This document shows positions 1 through 11,479 of a stretch of 64,000 nucleotides of DNA, piece after piece. This stretch comes from Aphrophora alni (Eukaryota; Arthropoda; Insecta; Hemiptera; Aphrophoridae). The position numbers were made by a program, and so were the translations under genes. The DNA is taken from the NCBI GenBank assembly GCA_963513935.1, contig OY740770.1:91342301-91406300 (forward strand). Direction: 5' to 3'. The stretch's first letter is position 1. Every line of letters begins with the position of its first letter. The notes under the pieces were generated by a model. It was not told where the DNA came from, ran no database searches, and worked only from the letters and a program-made list of their open reading frames with translations.

Positions 1-340
1 GTGTAATTTTTCAACTAGTCCTGAAACTTTTCCAACTATGAGATCCCTGCTCTCTACTCTGGAATTACCACCCTCGTTTTAGCCAACAGTTTTTCGGCTC
101 TAAATATCTGTCTATTTCCCTTGTCTTTCCATATATCCTTGTCATGGGATTTTTGTTAGCATGAGCTCTGCCGACAATTAATTAATGGTCTAGCTAAACA
201 CAAAATATCAGATTTTTCTATCATTACTATTCCTTTTGAGTAAAATATTCCTCTTTGAAATCATTGTAAAGTCCCGATCTCTTCAGACCTCCACTGCCAA
301 GAATAAGGTCTACATTCAGATTGAAAAAAACTGTTGAATT
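1..340. other. anonymous AT-rich DNA
   Basis: No gene or element recognised. A minus-strand open frame crosses this stretch and the repeat that follows, but it has no recognisable motif and is not supported as coding. Confidence 0.5.
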
Positions 341-344
341 AATT

Positions 345-720
345 AATTGATTTCGCATCGCTCTGAAAAATAAAGCCAAACGAAATGCCCCGTGGACTCT
401 CAAAGGCGAACGTTCACGTACTCTTCCGAAATCGGTTAACACATTACAACCTCATAGATCAAATGTCTATATTTGATTGAAGGAGTACACTCCGAGTATC
501 TTCGATGTACATTTGATAAGAACTGTACAGATATGGTGTTCTAGATTAGTTCAATTTTACGGGTAAAAGCAATATCTTGTGGATTCTCAAAAACGAACTA
601 TCACGAACACTTCCAGAAACATTTCAACTGTTTACTCCTTACAGGTCAACAGTCTACATAGACTGGAGGAATAATCTCCGAATAATCTATAAGGTACTTT
701 TATTAAGAACTTTTCAGTGA
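345..720. repeat. diverged tandem duplication, about 187-bp unit
   Basis: Two neighbouring units align by eye. Landmarks are GTGGACTCTCAAA at about 392 and GTGGATTCTCAAA at about 579, then matching stretches ending near TAAGAAC. The units carry many substitutions, so the duplication is old. Nothing coding was recognised. Confidence 0.5.
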
Positions 721-3555
721 CCAGCGTTTCAGTGAAATCTTTGACAATTCGCTTTAAAACATATTCAATGTATTTAAGTGTATTAATTTATTTACTAAAA
801 GTAATTTCGCAGAAAAAACTATAAAACAATGCTAAAAGTAATAACTAATTTTCTATAACAAGTACTCCTAAAAACAGAAATAAAACACTGTATAGCGACG
901 ACTAAACGAATAATCCTGAATTAATGCTGCCCCATAAAAAGTTAAGATACTATTGTAAAGAATATTACAGTTAACGTTGTCAAAGGCTGTAGTTGAATAA
1001 AATTATCAATAAATATTCAAAAATAATTTATTTTGAGGCTAATGAAATAGTGGGAAAATTGATAATTGAAATTAAAAAAAAACTTATTACATTTTAGATG
1101 AAAATATGATATAAATATATAAATCAATGATAAAATACCTTTCTTTCTTTAATATTGGCATAAATATTCACTTCATTACCTGAATATACACACAAAAACA
1201 ATTCGACATTAGTATATCAAACACAACATATAATTTAAAATAATGAAAATATAATCCTAAATGAGAAATATGTAATAAAAAACATTATATGATATAAGCA
1301 AAAATGGTTAGTGTTTACAAAGCGGAAATGAAACAAGCATATCCAGAATCACGTCTTTATTTCCAGAACACTAACAGTGGTATGATGATAATCGTGGCCT
1401 TACTAACAGAACGTGAAGTCATGTCTTCATCAAGTAAATGGCAAACAAAATAGCGAATTTATTATTGTGCAGTTCATAATAATATTCTTTACTCAATATT
1501 AACCCTAATTTTAAATACACTAAATGAATAAAATGTTACGTTATGATGTCACCATCAGTACGACTTGTAAATACTACTTTAATTTACATAGTAATGTGCC
1601 TATAAATCAATCATCACATCTTTCCACAGACATCTGAATCATGCAATTCCTCACTCACATTAAGCCTAGAATTCACTAATCTTCTTGGTGTAAAACTATC
1701 ATACTGGATAAAAATTATCATTTTTTAGAAAATATTTATTATTGCTGTCATTGTTCTATGGTTGTTTGCTTTTACGAGAATAGCTCTACATCATATGATA
1801 TAGGATTTTTATTTAAGCATGTTTTTACTTGATAATCCATCATCAGTCAATTTGTCAATTCTATCTTATCATCATGAATAATATTAATTATCAAATTAAA
1901 GGCATATTACTGCAAGGAAAGACACTCGTAGAAGACTGGACGGTTTGACTGTTCCAATTGAATTTGGTCTCACCGGTCATAGCCTGTATATGGCTTTTCC
2001 CCCAACAAATATTACATGGCTATTTACAAATCCAAGCTGGTACAGTGGTAATTTCAATCTCATTATTTATATCTTAACCGTTATAATTTAGTGTAGTAAA
2101 TATACATATGACGACTATCCAATAAAAAGCAATCCATAACAAGCTGTTACATTAAGAATTTAAAAAAATTAATTATCAGAATGGAATGTGATAAATGTTG
2201 AGTTGATAAATCCATAATATCTCATTTGTACACTAAAATTGATTTTCATTACTACTTGCTATGGAACAATATAATCTTTTAAATGTTACAAACTTTTTTT
2301 ACTTTCTTCAGAGTTTTATATGTTTTCACTCATGTATGTATAAATTTGCCATCATTATGTTTTTCAATTACAAGAAATAATATATATGTTTTTGAAATCA
2401 AAATATTTGTTTTAATTTTATGGTATGGAATTCGCTGTACGCTAGTGAAGAAGCATTGTTAATTTATAGTATTCTCAATTTTTTAATCGTTTTACTTTGA
2501 ACTTGGATGAACGGAAATAAATTGTATTTTTAATTTTATAAATGTATTTGCAACATGCTAAAAATACAAGTAGAGTTAGAATCGGTCGATGGAGAAAAAT
2601 ATAATTTGTGAATTTGTCCACACAGCTTCACCCCGTCGATAAGTATAAAACTAAGAGGTAAAAGATTTATGAGAAATAAAGAGAAACCATAGCAACAAAA
2701 ATAATGTTGTCTTATTTTCAAATCAGGTTCGGATATTTTTTAAAAATTTTATAATATTTACAAGAATACTAAGCTAATATGATTTAACCTAAAAAATAAT
2801 AGTTACGGTAAATGTACAAAATGGTAAGCAAGGGGTGAGAGTCAACGATAAGAAAGGTCTTATTGGGGAAAAAGTAGTTCTATTTGTAATAATTATTTTC
2901 ATTATATTTAAGTTACATAATTCATTTTTAGGTGTTATTATTTGTTACTGAACATTTATTACAATTAATTAATAAAAATTATTGTAATTAATATTAATTA
3001 CGATAATAATAAATCAAGAGGAGTAATTAATGATTTATTAACTTAACAATTAGTGTCGTTACAAAACTTTTGTAAGAAAGAAAAATCACGTGGAAAATTA
3101 ACTACATTATTCATGACTGAAAAAGAGAAATGTATAAATCAAATCTAATAGATGTGTGTTTGAAACATTTAAAGTCAAATTATAAACAAGTAATGTACAT
3201 TAAGTAACTATGTTAGTTGTGAAAGTATCAGTTTGGCTTTGTTTTGTGTAAAAATAATAAAGGATAAATTAAGTTTTTTTAATATTTACAAAATTAATAA
3301 AGTAAAATAATATTATTTATGGGACATACCTTGGTTTAGAGGGTATAGAAACTTCATTATCAGGCTTTACTTACTTTAAATGTTCTTTCTCATGAGCCAA
3401 ATATTATAAATTAATAGGATTTAGGCTTGCTTTTGTTGTGCCATTAAACTAGTTATTTTTTTAATCGAGATTCATTTCACTAGATTTTTTCATCAATTTA
3501 CAAAATTACAAAACTCATAAGATATGAAGAAAAGCTGTTTACAATAGCCTTCATT
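721..3555. other. anonymous AT-rich DNA without recognised features
   Basis: Very AT-rich sequence with short A and T runs. A minus-strand open frame of about 60 codons at 2536-2721 shows no motif. I see no gene, RNA or element here. Confidence 0.5.
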
Positions 3556-3860
3556 TTGACAATTTATAATTCGATTTTTTGAATTTAAATATGGGCACAC
3601 CATGGGGGTAATTTAAATTAGTCCCCTATACCTAATTTCATGTTACTGTACAACCTTAATTTTTGTGTGCGCTATCATACCTTCGTACAGACGACAACGG
3701 ATGGACTATATGTCGAAAATCATTTTTTTCTGTTTCCCGAGGCCAAGAAACGTAAAGATCAATTTAAAGACGGAGGACGTATTTTATAGCGATTAACAAA
3801 CTTACCCTCTACTTCATACACTTAGTATTGAGTATTTGGTTGGTTATCAACACCAGGGAA
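3556..3860 (+). repeat. dispersed repeat X, copy 1
   Basis: It aligns in the same orientation with about 30,830-31,110. Shared landmarks are ACAGACGACA, TCGAAAATCA followed by a T run, and a downstream tract ending near ATACACTTAGTA. It is diverged and non-coding. It probably belongs to an old interspersed family whose ends I cannot define. Confidence 0.4.
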
Positions 3861-4339
3861 GGCAACCTGATATGGTTTAATTGAATCTGCACAACCCACG
3901 CACAATACTTTACCTTTTGCTCAACTGCAAAAACCATTTTGTAACTACAAAGGACAATAAAATTGCACTCAAAATTAGGTTATATGTTTCTGGTTCAATA
4001 TAATTGTTGATTAACAACAATTAAACCTGCAAGTATGACAGGGATAAAAGTATAGAGGCATAGAAATTGTTTTGTTGCCGCCATTTTGTTTCACGCATAG
4101 AGCTGATAATTTTACAAAATAGTGCGACACTCTATTCAATATTTATCACAAAGTCGGCACATTTTAGCTATACCACTCCCCAAACCCTCACTACACTACA
4201 ACAAGATTTCACTGTCAAAGAGATATGACACAATATGGTGTGGCATAAGTGTTGTAGGTGAAATTTTGATAAGAAAAGCTTAAAACACATACACTCTAAA
4301 CTTACGTCCAAAAAAATGTTTAAAATCAATAAATTTCTC

Positions 4340-4990
4340 TTTTGTAAGTGATTAATTTTAGATTAGTATAATTTGTCAATCTGTCTGTCTGAGGAACGTT
4401 GCAGGGTGATTTTACTGTCAAAGTTTCGCTCATATAAGTATACTTCACCACAGATTATGCAATCGACAATAATTAACCTTTGAGTTCACTTTTTAAAGAA
4501 CAAGACAGTCAGTAGATTAATAACATTTCTAAACATACACGTTATTCGTGTTCCTTGCCATCAGTCTTTCCAACGACAAATTAAAGAGAAACAACTTGGA
4601 TTTCATATGTACATTTGAGATGAAGTGTACCCTTAGTTTTGAAAACCAATTTATCTCAGTTAAAATAAGGGGATTGTCCTGCATTTTCGGTTATATATTT
4701 TGATCCATTCACCTTTCGTTGCAACGTTATTCCATTTTAAAATGAACCTACGTGCATAAAGAAAAATCGTAAACTGTATATAAAAACTGCATGCAGATAC
4801 ATCGTCAAATACAGTAGGCAAACGAAAAGGAGTAATCAGCGCTAATAATAAAACGTGACATGAACATCGTTCTAAGTGTCACAAAAACATCTCAAACTAT
4901 GTATTGATATTTATAATAAATATTGAATGACTATGTAAAGAAATAATTAATTGTTTCAAACCTCGCGAGAAAACAATAAGGCACATTAAA
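4340..4990 (+). repeat. dispersed repeat R1, copy 1 (partial)
   Basis: It shares an ordered series of landmarks with copies near 17.6-18.6 kb and 28.6-30.2 kb: TTTGTCAATCTGTCTGTC, AGATTATGCAATCGACA, ATTAACCTTTGAGTTCA, then ACAGTAGGCAAA and AATATTGAATGACTA. It is non-coding. All three copies share orientation but are heavily diverged, which suggests an old family. Confidence 0.5.
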
Positions 4991-5169
4991 TTCATAAACA
5001 TTCATTAGAGGCATATGTACATTAGATTAAGGTTAGATTAAAACAAGACCTCAACAAACTTATATCGAAATCGGGATAAAGTAACATTGGAATATGAAGA
5101 ATGTCTTGTATGGTGGAATTACAGAAAACTTATATTTTAGGCTATTTCAAATAATAAATTTATTTATAC

Positions 5170-5590
5170 TGGATGTCGCACCTAAAATATTAATGTAGAT
5201 AACTTTTGAATTTTAAATATGATAGAGTACTTTAAATGGGGAATCATTCATTCTTTTCAATGAACTTTAAAAATTCATTTTGCAAAATGTTAAAAATTGC
5301 CGCCATTTTCTAATATAGCGGCCAACTTTGAAATTTGTTACAGATCTCTATTTTATGTTTTTTTTCTGGTGTAAAACAATATTTTAGAAATGTTTTATTC
5401 TTAGGTATTTTTTAAATCTTTAGCCTTTTCGAAAATCAGGCACTTAAATTTTAGAAATTTATACTTTTGAAAGGCCCACAAATAATTGATTCCCACCTAA
5501 AATATTACAATAGTTAACTTTTGAATCGTTAGGAGTCCAAATAAGTTTTAATGAGGAACTCCCCTTACTTTTGTATGTTCTAAAATTATA
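5170..5590. repeat. diverged tandem pair, offset about 315 bp
   Basis: CACCTAAAATATTA is followed by AACTTTTGAAT at 5179 and again at 5494, with similar downstream sequence (a GGGGAAT- or GAGGAACT-type motif). This is an old local duplication with no coding signal. Confidence 0.4.
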
Positions 5591-5599
5591 AGGAAATCA

Positions 5600-6535
5600 A
5601 TTTTGAAAAAAAGTGTTAAAATTCATTAGAAATAGGGATTTATTTTATTTTTTAATTGGTAACCCCCAATATTATTATGACTTAATTTCCAATAAAACTA
5701 ATAATCAAATACAGTACATGTTCTCCAACTCTGTTATTATTAGGAATTTTGGGAAAGTGTCAATTTTAAAAACTCTCAAATTTGACCAAAGTATAACTTT
5801 CCATTATAAACATTATATAATTGTTGAGTTCACCTATTTGAAAATAAAGTTGGCAGTTTTGTGAAATTTCCAATTTATCATTTAAAAGTTTTCAAAATAG
5901 AATTAGTTGTTGTCATTTTATTGAATTGTATAACTTTTATAGCTTTGAATTGATAAGAATATTTTTTAATCTTAGGACGGTTAAGCACTTTACATATGAT
6001 TAAGGAACTGATAACGATATCTCATAAGTATACATACTGTATGAAACAAATATTTGGCAGGAAATGAGCCTGTCAGAAGACAATGTATATATATATGGGA
6101 ACTTTAATGAACGTGGAATTTCATTATGTAGAGTTTTACTGCTATTAATAAGTCACTTTTATGCTGCATTTATTTCCCAAGATATGCGAATTGCGGAACA
6201 TTTAAAAATTTTGAATCAAAACACATTACGAGTTCAATGCACACTGGCCATTGACACTACGTGGATTACACAGGATGCAAAATATTTCATATAATCAAGG
6301 TAAACCCTTATTTTAACTTATTTCTGTCGTATTGTGTCGAATGTTACTTTTATATGTTGGTAGCAAAGGATAGTAGTGTTTGAATGGGCAAGAAGAAGAG
6401 GAACTTATCACTACTCGAAGGTATTATTTGTCATCAATAAAAAGGTTTTTTGTGCATCAAATGAAATTTTGAATTAATTGTAGACTTTTTTTTAAAAAAT
6501 CTTTAAATATTACCCATAATTTCAAAACTGTTCTT
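5600..6535. other. anonymous DNA; two short unsupported open frames
   Basis: Open frames at 5613-5864 and 6064-6294 on the plus strand give 83 and 76 residues without recognisable motifs, in AT-rich sequence where such frames occur by chance. The second has a fairly ordinary amino-acid composition and could be a transposon remnant just upstream of the LINE tail, but I cannot assign it. Confidence 0.4.
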
Positions 6536-6539
6536 TTAA

Positions 6540-7575
6540 TAATTTAAAAATGGTTGCGAATATATTTAACAATGTTTTTAGTTCAGTAGCACATGATTTA
6601 CGATTGAATATAGACCGACACAAAACGTTTATTAGAAATGCAAGAACTAATTTAGATTTCGCTAAAAACAAACATTCAAAAAATTCACTAATTGAAATTC
6701 ACTACTAATACTACAATGAAAGCTATTGTTGTTCAACAAAACTCATTTATTCTTATTATAGATAATAAATCAAAATTAGAACACGCTTTACCTATTTATA
6801 GAAAACTTGAGATTCTACCTATAAAGAATTTGTATATTTATAAGGCATAAAAAGTTTATTATAATAAGAGTAACAAACAAAGATAAGATATTCGAAATCC
6901 TACTCTAATCCTTAGAAATAGATTGAATGCGTATGTTCCAAGACCTAGACTTACCTTATATAAAAAGTTTTTCACATATCTTGCTCCGAAATTTTATAAT
7001 TAATTGCCCCATCAAATTAAAATTGTTAAAAAGTTAAGTAAATTCTTAAGAGTGTTAAAAACATATCTTCTGTTTCATGATAATATTTCTATGTTTTATG
7101 ACTGTTTAGAATAAGATATGACTTATAAGGAATATTTTTTGTGTTTTTTATTGTTAGGTTTAAGAATACTTAATTGTTTAGGGTATTTTTTTTTTTTTTT
7201 TTGTTAACTAAGATATATATTTTCTATTTTGGCATAATTAATATCATTTAAAAAAAAAAATAAAATAAAATAAAAAATGTTTGTCCTGTATAAATAATAA
7301 GTAGCTTTTGTCTTTTGTTGTTTCTTCCATGTTGAGAGATGAACATATTTCATGATGAACATATTCGGCGAATCATCAAATGTAACCGATCAGCCGCTAC
7401 CTCTATCTCTAGCTCTTGTCTTATAGATTCTAAGTTTCATGTGCATCACCCCAAACAGGTTTGTTTTATAAACCTCGGGGACAGACTTTATTGTTCTTAA
7501 GTTTGTAAAGTTTTGTAAACTGTACATGTATATGTATATAGTTGACTAATAAAGATATTTCATATTTCATATATT
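6540..7575 (+). mobile_element. non-LTR retrotransposon (LINE) 3' end, degenerate
   Basis: From about 6,770 to 7,080 conceptual translation gives the tail of a LINE reverse transcriptase: LEILPIKNLYIYKA, then RNRLNAYVPRPRLTLYKKF and TYLAPKFYN, interrupted by stop codons. This arrangement is typical of the C-terminal thumb region of CR1/jockey-like reverse transcriptases. The UTR follows, with a T run near 7,185, an A-rich stretch near 7,250, a small hairpin around 7,460 and a terminal AATAAAGATATTTCAT-type repeat tail at about 7,545-7,575. The element is truncated at its 5' side and cannot be active. The clade is uncertain. Confidence 0.65.
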
Positions 7576-9580
7576 TCATAGAGCAGTAGATCTGGGATTT
7601 CAAAATTGATTTAATTAAAAAAATGAGCTATTTTATATTATAGTATTTTTATTATTTTATAGATTTTATTATTAAGATAATTTTGAAACTTTGGCTTTGT
7701 TGCTTTATTTAATCCTTGAATATGGAGTTTCAACAGTAAAAAAGAATTTTGGTAAAACTCAGTTTCTCAGTAGTTTTCATCCCTAAATATAATGATAATA
7801 AATAACAAATGAAACGTTAAAAGTGATACGTTTAACTCTAGTGTTAAATCGTCTTTATAGATGGAATCGAATTCTGGATATCCCAATTTAAGGAACTAAG
7901 AAACGAAGATAATAAATATTAGACCTATGAATTTGTGTACCTTTATTTGTTTTTTTATAAAAAGGTAGAATTAAATGTATGTTGTTGTCAATTATGTTTA
8001 AAAATACTTTAATTGCACTGTTTTCGATTTATTGTTTTTGTATTTGATCACTGTTGTTATTAACTTCGATGAAATCAGGAAATATCCACCCTTTCCGTTG
8101 TAATATATTATTTATATTCTTGGAACTTTCGTCACGTAAACTGTGTTTTATTACTTACACATAAAAAGCAACCTAGTCCAGGTTTTATAGAGACACTAAA
8201 CAAACCCTAGAATATAAGATCAGTTGACCAAGCTAAATATTGAATATCTCTCATGTCAAGGATTCTTTTTGACCTACTATGAACTACTTTCATTACAAAT
8301 GTATTTGCTATTTAATGAATAATAAAGAATTAAGTAATTATTTATTACATACTAACATAATTAGATTCTATAATTATCTAAGAACTCAAAACAGTTTAAT
8401 AGGTCTCGTCGATTTGAGTCCTTATAAATATAAATTGACCATATTTTAAATCAAAATTGTGACTTTGCGTAAAATTCTGGAACTGTAAAAACAGTTTTTA
8501 TGAACTGGGAAATTGTATAACTACACCTTTTCAAGTTTAACGGATGTAGCTATTTGAGTTGTTTGTTTGTATGGATAATGTTTCAAACAAAAACAGAAGC
8601 CGTTCGAAAAGTCTTGCATTTTGCTGCTAACAATTAGTTTTTGTCTACATTTCATTACGTCAAAACAAGAAGAAAATATTACTTTAAATTTAATCTTTAA
8701 AAATCAAATATCTTAAATGATAGTGGCGAACCTATCTTTTGTAAAATTTAGGAAAAATCCAATATATTACGTATTTCAAAAGCATTTGTATATATTTATA
8801 ATTTTAAATATGATTATTAACCACAGGTATTATGCGTGTTATAGAAACATTTTGACTTGAAACTCAGTCTCTTCTTTACAGGTTATACTCGTACCATTGA
8901 TATAGCACGCGTCAAGTGAATAATTATTGAACACATGTTTCTTGAGATTATTGGTTTATTCACACTTCTGATCATATCTATAAATTATTACCTCTTCTAC
9001 CTAAATCACTTTCCACATGAGTAGAGATTGTTTTTAATATTATTGAGTTTATTTGGGAATGAAAATTCAGGATTTACTTCTAGGATATGCTATAAATATA
9101 ATAAATTAAGGTACTTATTTCCAAAAATATGTTAGGACGGAAATAAAAAGGATTTTTAGAGTCAATCTTATTTGCACTTTTTTTTCATTCTTCAGGACGC
9201 ATAGTGTAATTACTTAAACACTTATTTAAACACCTATTTTTCACATATTTAAACATTTTAAGACGATAATAATATTAAGGTGTTTTCTAGGCACTAACTA
9301 GTTTTACCATTATTTTGTAAACATATAACTAAATTATATAATTGGTAGAAAACAAGTATATTAATTTAAGTTACGTAATATTAATTTAGTCGGTTATGCA
9401 GATATTCAATCACTCAGCCAGTCATGTAGACAAGTGTTAATTTAATCATCAACATTTATGAACTCAGCTGGTTAGGAAAATACTCATTTAGTAAGTAAGC
9501 TACTTAAACATTATAACATAAAAAGAAAACCATCACATTGATGACTTAATAGTCAGTTATTATGGTAATTCCCATGTTAA
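7576..9580. other. anonymous AT-rich DNA
   Basis: No open frame of note, repeat or RNA gene recognised. Base composition matches the rest of the AT-rich background. Confidence 0.5.
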
Positions 9581-9650
9581 TAAATGTCAAACTTGACTTG
9601 TGAGATGAAATAGTAGATCAAATATACTTGAACACAAATTCTCACAAACA

Positions 9651-9704
9651 GTACGTTAAAACACGTTTTTTCAACGATATAGTTGCCATCTTCAGTGATG
9701 CAAG
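9651..9704 (-). ncRNA. degenerate hammerhead-like motif of the PLE end
   Basis: Read on the minus strand, GCATCACTGAAGATGGCAAC is followed by a short loop and GTTGAAA. It matches the layout of the better-preserved copies at 28.4 and 38.3 kb: the CUGAAGA box, stem II, then GAAA. Here GAAA is extended by extra A residues, the GCGUC cleavage side is changed, and stem I no longer pairs well, so self-cleavage is unlikely. Confidence 0.4.
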
Positions 9705-10104
9705 GAGCTGCAATAACACTAAACTATAAGTAAACCTAGTTCGTGCTAAAACCCTTATTTATAGTGAAATAAAATTGGAGTGGTATTAATCTACTTTAAG
9801 CAGTAAGTCGTTCACAAATGTCTTACATCTTTCTAAATGATCTAATGTTAATATATGACTACTTATATCTAATAATACAACATGACTATTACGTTATTAT
9901 AAAACACTGTATAGATCCTAATTCGTTATTATAAATTATATTACGATATATTTTAATTTAAAGAGTTTCGCAAGCATTTATTGTAATTATTACTTTAGTA
10001 ACATTTTTCAACAACATAGAGTTTTATACTTTAAAGTAAAGTCGTTTTCATCTCAACAGTGTTTGGTCATAGATAATTTATCAGGCCTATTATATTTAAA
10101 GCTC

Positions 10105-10300
10105 AAATTATTATTTAAATCCTGTCTTGACGTTTCTTTTTGTTTGGCCTACATATTTCTTCGAGCATATTTCACAATTTATAAAACAAATTCTTGACTT
10201 ATGTTTTTCCTGAATTTTATCTTTAGGGTTTTCTAATATTTCACCAAGATTATTCTCGACTGATAAAGTTATATTTTTATATTTGCATGTTTATCTGGTG
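10105..10300 (-). pseudogene. GIY-YIG endonuclease relic of a Penelope-like element
   Basis: The minus-strand frame reads NLGEILENPKDKIQEKHKS, then CFINCEICSKKYVGQTKR and NVKTGFK before two stop codons. The paired cysteines in C-x2-C followed by KKYVGQTKRNVKT are the second half of the GIY-YIG signature as found in PLE endonucleases. In the full family this domain lies downstream of a reverse transcriptase and nicks DNA for target-primed reverse transcription. Only about 60 codons remain; the catalytic glutamate region and the reverse transcriptase are gone. The hammerhead-bearing end lies on the same strand about 400 bp downstream. Assignment to PLE rather than another GIY-YIG family rests on the C-x2-C insertion and this context. 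Confidence 0.65.
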
Positions 10301-10309
10301 ACTTCTTTA

Positions 10310-11475
10310 CAATATTCAATATTGATGGATCAAAAGCGGTTTTGACCCATCGTTGTCGAAGCTTGCTGCTAACAAGAATACATCTAGATTCTTTGTTTTT
10401 GTTTTTTTTTAGATTTCGCCTTCTTTATAATGTTATCTATTACTTATTTTTGATAACCATTATATATTACTTCACCATAAACATACCTAAGTTCTTTATC
10501 GTACTTTTATTTAGACAGGAGTTAGCTGATTAACCGGTGAATTATGAAAGTAAAACTGGCCCTTATGACCACCTGAAGTTTGAGTCCTTAGTTACACAAC
10601 TGTCCATCTGTGTAAGCTTTTTGTAAGCAGTAAATTATAAACTATTATTTTGCATAATCAATTTTACATCAAAAAAATGGAAGGTTATTTATTTTAAAAT
10701 TTCCGTCATTAACTTTATGGTTGAATTAAATCCATTAGTTCTGTTACAAAAATCTTCTAGAATATCATTTTTATAAAACAAAAACTACTACAATGTCATC
10801 CACATACTGCACCCATACTCGTGGAATGTGTTTCGTTGAACTTTTAGAGTTTATTTCAAACATACACATAAAAGGTTATCTTAGATATTTGCTACATATT
10901 TCTTCAGACATATTCACAATTTATATAAATTATTATAAATATTAGACATTAAATAAATCTAATAACGCTAACACTAAAAATATAAATATTCATGTTCTCC
11001 TCATACAAAACCGATAAAAAAGAAAAGTAATTTATTTTAAAAATTGCATTTAGATTTAAACACAATGTAGGGAATGATCAACTAAAGCAATCAGAGATGA
11101 TATATCCCTTCATAAAGTTTTTCCTCTGATGAGAGACATTTTATCAAAACGAGTTATTTTATGTAATATATTCCCAAGGGAGTGGTGCATTATAAACTTT
11201 GTTTGTAATGTAAAGGAAAAAACGCTAGAATATTTTTCGCTCATTATCATTCAACAAAACTTTTATTAATTATTAAAATGAATTATGAAATAGAGTCAAA
11301 ATCTATATAAATTTGACACATTTAGATACATACATTTTATTATTGACTGTCTGTGCATAATATTTGTCACTTTAAGGCTTAAAGCTAGATGTAAATGTTG
11401 AAAGGATACTAGTAAATAACAAAATTAAAAACTCATTTTTAGAATGAAAACAATTTTCTAGTTATAATAATTAAA
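10310..11475. other. anonymous AT-rich DNA
   Basis: A plus-strand open frame at 10,342-10,533 is a shadow opposite the upstream part of the Penelope fragment and has no motif. Nothing else was recognised. Confidence 0.45.
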
Positions 11476-11479
11476 ATAA

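Larger units (their letters stand above)
9585..10300 (-). mobile_element. Penelope-like retroelement 3' fragment
   Basis: On the minus strand a GIY-YIG endonuclease relic (about 10,300 to 10,105) is followed, after about 400 bp of untranslated sequence, by a terminal segment at 9,585-9,725. That segment resembles the ends at 28.4 kb and 38.2 kb: CTTGACTTGTGAGA, ACACAAATTCTCACA and a hammerhead-like motif. Coding remnant upstream of a hammerhead-bearing terminal repeat is the expected order for a PLE. It is 5'-truncated and decayed. Confidence 0.65.
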